Origin: Endocalyx cinctus
Taxonomy: Eukaryota > Ascomycota > Sordariomycetes > Amphisphaeriales > Apiosporaceae
DNA: 64,000 bases
Assembly: GCA_001600455.1 (NCBI GenBank)
Contig: BCKC01000005.1
Span: forward strand, 2,232,001-2,296,000
Direction: 5' to 3'
The notes below the pieces were generated by a model, which was not told the origin of the DNA, did no database searches, and saw only the letters and a program-made list of their open reading frames with translations. Positions within the stretch are counted from its first letter, which is position 1, and every line of letters begins with the position of its first letter. Below, piece after piece: positions 60,553 to 64,000 of the stretch. The position numbers were made by a program, and so were the translations under genes.

Positions 60553-61815
60553 ATGGCGTCCGAATTAGGAAATGCGCCAGAGTCGACTATTCGCTCTTCG
60601 CCCTCACTCGATGCTCCTCGTAATCGATTACCAACTCTATTCGAAGTACTCAGTCGAAGAACTCACCCGCCTGTCGATCTGTTCTCTTTTTATATCTATA
60701 TGCGTGATCAACAGCGCTCTGTTGATTATCTAGACTTCTGGTAAGGAGATGGATGATGATGCATTAATTGAATGCAGATGTTGCAATTCAATTGCAATTT
60801 GCTAACATGGATTCAGGCTCGATGTTGCACAACACATGTCTCTTTGTCGTCACTATGTCCGAGAGTTGCGACGATCGGTATTAATTGGAACGCCAGATAT
60901 GGAAAAGGAAGAATCGAAGAGGTCGTCTCGAGCCCTGGAGGCCATGGGCGACATGCATGATAACCTCGCAGGCCCCTCGATGTACGCCACCGAGAAAGAA
61001 CGAGAGCAGAATTCGCAGATGTCCGCATTCTTGAGAGAGCAGCCCGCACCAGGTGGAATACACGATTCCCCGCAAAGCAGTCAAGAACGAAGAGCTAGAG
61101 CTAGTACCCAATTGAGCTCCAGCACACCTCACGGTCTAACTACCGACTCCAATTCGCCATTGCACACTGTCAACCGAGAAGACATCCGAGCATCAGCTGA
61201 AAAGATCTTATATACTTTCCTGCTACCAGGTGCCGAGCGTGAAATCACCTTACCCGGCTCAATTACCACCGATATCACCGTTGCTATTGAGCATGAAGGT
61301 CGTGATGATCCCGAAGTTTTCGACGTTGCGAAGGATTACGTTTTTCAGGCTATGGAGAGAGATGCTTTCCCGGGATTCTTACGAGCTCGAGCTCTTGGCA
61401 ACTTGATCCCTCCTACTATTGTTGCGCGGCTTATTATTGGTTTGCTCGCATTGTTTGGTGGTTTCTGGACAGCCTTTGTTCTGATCTTCTTAGATTACCC
61501 CCGAAGAGCTCGTGCTTGGGTAAGTTTTCTCTGCTGGTTTAATTGCTATGGCCCTCGATTCACTAATAAATTGAATAGGATATTTTCCCCTTCACAGTCG
61601 GCATATACCTTCTAGCCTCCTACCAGTACTCTCTTGACCCTATCATGGCCCTTTTAGGTTTCACGGAATATACGCCGTTTAACTTTTCGCGTATACGAGA
61701 GCCGTACATCCGCAAGCTCTTAGTCAAGCGTTCAATTACGGTGCTCGCCATCACGGTTCTAATAGATGCTGCCATCTCGGTATTGTTTATCTTTGTGCCC
61801 GGCAAGAGACTGTAA
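60553..61815 (+). CDS. rax1: Rax1-like RGS-domain membrane protein, 3 exons
   Basis: Exons 60553-60740, 60817-61519 and 61579-61815 encode 375 residues; introns are 76 and 59 nt. The first block LPTLFEVLSRRTHPPVDLFSFYIYM and YLDFWLDVAQHMSLCRHYV open an RGS domain. A 100-residue polar insert follows, and the domain resumes at REDIRASAEKILYTFLLPGA and ends DAFPGFLRARALGNL (about residue 260). Three hydrophobic segments follow (IIGLLALFGGFWTAFVLIFL, FPFTVGIYLLASY, AITVLIDAAISVLFIFV), so the C-terminus is membrane embedded. This is the layout of Rax1, which in yeast keeps bud-site memory, and of related fungal RGS regulators. The extra insert splits the RGS fold, as in Rax1-type proteins. Function in hyphal polarity is inference. 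Start context is ATAATGGCG. Confidence 0.9.
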
Positions 61816-63490
61816 TGGAGCAATGCAAATAGTAGAAATGACTATTCCACTCTCTTCAAATGAGGAAGTTGTTTCTCATGCTTGCCACTCATTGCTAGCC
61901 TCGTTGCCTACACCACTATAAGGCCAAGGATGAACACACTTAATTGTTACGACGTCACGACTACTTGTTTATTTTCGTTTCCGTGTTGGGGGAGTTTCTT
62001 AGATTACCTACTTATAACCCTTTTCTTTTCACCTTTTCTTTTATTTTCTTTCATTGATTGTAGGCTATTCATACCTCATCTTTAGGCATGTTCGAAAGTT
62101 TGGTGGTATAACTATCTATCCACGACTCAACACTGCTTGGAGAGAGAGGCAGGAGGAGGATTAATAACAGGAGTTATCGCAGCTTTATAACACGACGGAA
62201 TAGTTTTCGAACAGACAAGCATTAGTTGGATCTTTTTTCAAGCCGCAAGTCATACCTTCTCAACCGACCTTTAAAAATGTTGGAAGACGTGTATCTTACA
62301 TCCATCTCTTTCAGGATGGGAGCATACTCAAGAGACCACGGGAAAGAAAGATGACTTGCTCGGTGGAAGAATATCTCAAGATAGCTTGTTCTAACGTTTG
62401 TGATATCGTCAGAATTATTGTTTCTTCTCCTTTTCCTCCTTACTTTTCTTATCGTACCTTTCCTCGCGCCGAAGGACCTTTCTTTCCTTCTTTTTAATTC
62501 TTCTGTTTATTTTATATGTATATCATTGCCATTACTATGCGGTACATAAATACCCCCTTGACTTGTACTGTTGTTCTTTTTTGTTGCTTGCAATTTACTG
62601 GTATATCGTTGAAGCGTGATGGTGGTAGTATAAGGGAAAATGGAAAAGCAGACAAAATCTATTAAAAAAAAGGGTGGAAATGGTAAACTTCGGTAGTTAA
62701 TCGCAGAAAATAAAATCCAATAAATTCTAGATACAAACTACATACTGTATCACTGGTGCCATGTCGTGTTTTGTTTTATTACCGTTGGAAATAAGAGGTT
62801 GATCTTGACTGCCGCTCGTGTGCGAAGGATTTTAGAGAAAGTTCTCTATCTGAAAATGTGACAGCCGTCAGATTTTTAGCTCGACCGCTCGAATCATGAT
62901 GAGGTGTCGTTCGTTCCGCTCTTCTATTCAGCCCCATCCTTAAATCCTTCGGTTTTAAAACTTGATCTAGCGAGCATGATTGTATACCGTGTAAAACAGT
63001 TGTTCATGGTCTCAAGCCTAGATTTGGTCGATCTAACGTGCCTATACTTACAAAATAGGCTTCTGAAATATCAAGTTAACCAAATCAAGACCGGTAACGA
63101 TAGGAATGGAATTCATGAAATGTTCTTGTAGTTTTTTTCTTTTTCTTTTTTCTCATAATGCATATCTCATCTATTTGTTTATTTATTTATTTTCCCGAAA
63201 ATCTGTGTCATGTCTAGATAACACTCCTCAGGTAATCGTAGACAAGGTCTCTAGGAATAAGTAGTCTACCTCGAGTACAATCTCTCCCTCACTCTACTTA
63301 GCGTTGGTATTGTAGAAACCTCTCTCCTTACCTCTAAGGTGAGGACACACGAAAGGCAGTAAATACTCTACCAGATTAGGCCTCTAGGAGTAATATAATT
63401 ATCCATTCCCAGGGTTTCCCCGTGGATACGAAGAAGATTTTTATCTCTTCCCTTTAATTTCCAGAGAGAAGAAAATGAAATCTCCCCCTC
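61816..63490. other. Intergenic region between convergent genes
   Basis: No gene was recognised in 1.7 kb. It is T-rich near 62400-62520, with weak frames only. The left end is the 3' UTR of the RGS gene and the right end is the 3' UTR of the CSN7-like gene. Confidence 0.55.
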
Positions 63491-64000
63491 CTACAATTTC
63501 CGCTGGTTAGCACGCTGCTTCTTGTTACTGCCGCCGCTAGCACCGCCAGCGATCGATTCTCCTTCTTCAGGCTCCTCCTCGTCGACGTCCATAGCTTCGT
63601 CCTCGTCCGCGATATCATCCAGGCTTCCGCTTCCCCGTTTGCCGAAGCGTTGCTGCTGCTGATTTTGCCCTTGCGCCTGCCCCTGGCCTTGGGGCTGCTG
63701 CGGCGTCTGACCCGCGCCGCGCAGGCCCGCCACCGCGCGGGTGATGAACCCCGTCTGCCCGCGGCCGTGGACGCCGCCGCCTTCGCCGTCGAGGTTGGCG
63801 CCGCTGTTGGCCATTACGTTGTTCTTCTCTCTTTCTACGAGCCGCTTTTGCGTCACCTCCCGGGCCGCCTTCTCGGCGTGCCGGGCCGCGGCCGCGTTCC
63901 GGACGGCCGCGATCTGGGATTCCAGGTCGGCCAGGGTCGAGGCGCAGCGGCCGGACCACTCGCGCAAGGACATCAGCGCCGCCGGGACGGAGCCGGGCGC
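63491..64000 (-). CDS. csnG: COP9 signalosome subunit 7-like protein, C-terminal end (truncated by window edge)
   Basis: The frame runs from the right edge of the window to the stop at 63491; about 169 residues are visible. The first visible part, SLREWSGRCASTLADLESQI, followed by an Ala/Glu/Arg-rich helix, matches the helical segment after the PCI domain in COP9 subunit 7, where LxEWxxxCxxxLxxxExQ is conserved. The rest is a low-complexity tail: a Gly/Gln-rich stretch (QGQGQAQGQNQQQQ), an acidic DEDEAMDVDEEEPEE block and a basic end (KKQRANQRKL) that could be a nuclear signal. The PCI domain lies beyond the window. CSN7 works in the complex that removes Nedd8 from cullins. The identification rests on one motif and tail style, so it is moderate. 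Confidence 0.65.
   Translation of the reverse strand, partial: APGSVPAALMSLREWSGRCASTLADLESQIAAVRNAAAARHAEKAAREVTQKRLVEREKNNVMANSGANLDGEGGGVHGRGQTGFITRAVAGLRGAGQTPQQPQGQGQAQGQNQQQQRFGKRGSGSLDDIADEDEAMDVDEEEPEEGESIAGGASGGSNKKQRANQRKL

Noticed and set aside
1..64000. CRISPR array, bacterial operon, integrated virus or full transposon
   Set aside because: No regularly spaced direct repeats, terminal inverted repeats, LTR pair, integrase or transposase motif was found; the window reads as eukaryotic nuclear DNA.

Overview
This window looks like nuclear DNA of a filamentous ascomycete (Pezizomycotina, most likely Sordariomycetes). The evidence is short spliceosomal introns (about 57-150 nt, GTAAGT-like donors, CTAAC-like branch points), a Leu tRNA with a short intron, and fungal families such as an AbaA/Tec1 developmental regulator, phospholipase B, a GH76 mannosidase, a pepsin-like protease, Chk1, a Rax1-like RGS protein and a COP9 subunit-7 tail. 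Genes are widely spaced, and 1-6 kb AT-rich intergenic stretches are common. No prokaryotic operon, CRISPR array, intact transposon or rRNA gene was seen. All assignments are by reading the sequence; no database search was possible.

Left part (1-32 kb): the 3' portion of an abaA-type gene (+) runs in from the left edge. It is followed by a 4.6 kb gene-free stretch, a secreted LPMO-like protein with a predicted mature N-terminal His (+), a seven-exon intracellular GH3 beta-glucosidase with a PA14 insert (-), a gene-poor region holding a three-exon DUF202 membrane-protein gene (+) and a LINE-like relic, a single-exon zinc transporter (+), an aspartic protease (+), a luciferase-domain (DUF5519) protein (+) and a secreted GH76 enzyme (+).

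Middle (32-53 kb): a 5.6 kb empty stretch, then an unusual gene joining a CxxC/CHxxHH zinc-binding-like motif to a region resembling a degenerate caspase fold (+), a GPI-anchored phospholipase B (-), a Lys-rich F-box-like protein (+), and a second F-box-type gene whose two open frames join across an intron (+). A broken LysM-type fragment lies at 51.8-52.0 kb.

Right part (53-64 kb): a dense housekeeping block with tRNA-Leu(CAG), chk1 (-), an APC/C-type E2 ubiquitin-conjugating enzyme (+), ribosomal protein eL31 (-), a Rax1-like RGS membrane protein (+) and the C-terminal end of a CSN7-like COP9 subunit (-). chk1 and the E2 gene are divergent. The region between them carries two adjoining MluI cell-cycle boxes close to chk1, which suggests G1/S control.

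Themes: several secreted carbohydrate-, lipid- or protein-active enzymes are scattered through the left and middle parts. Two dispersed intergenic motifs, the palindrome TACCTAGGTA and the motif GTACTCCGTA, recur far more often than chance would predict.
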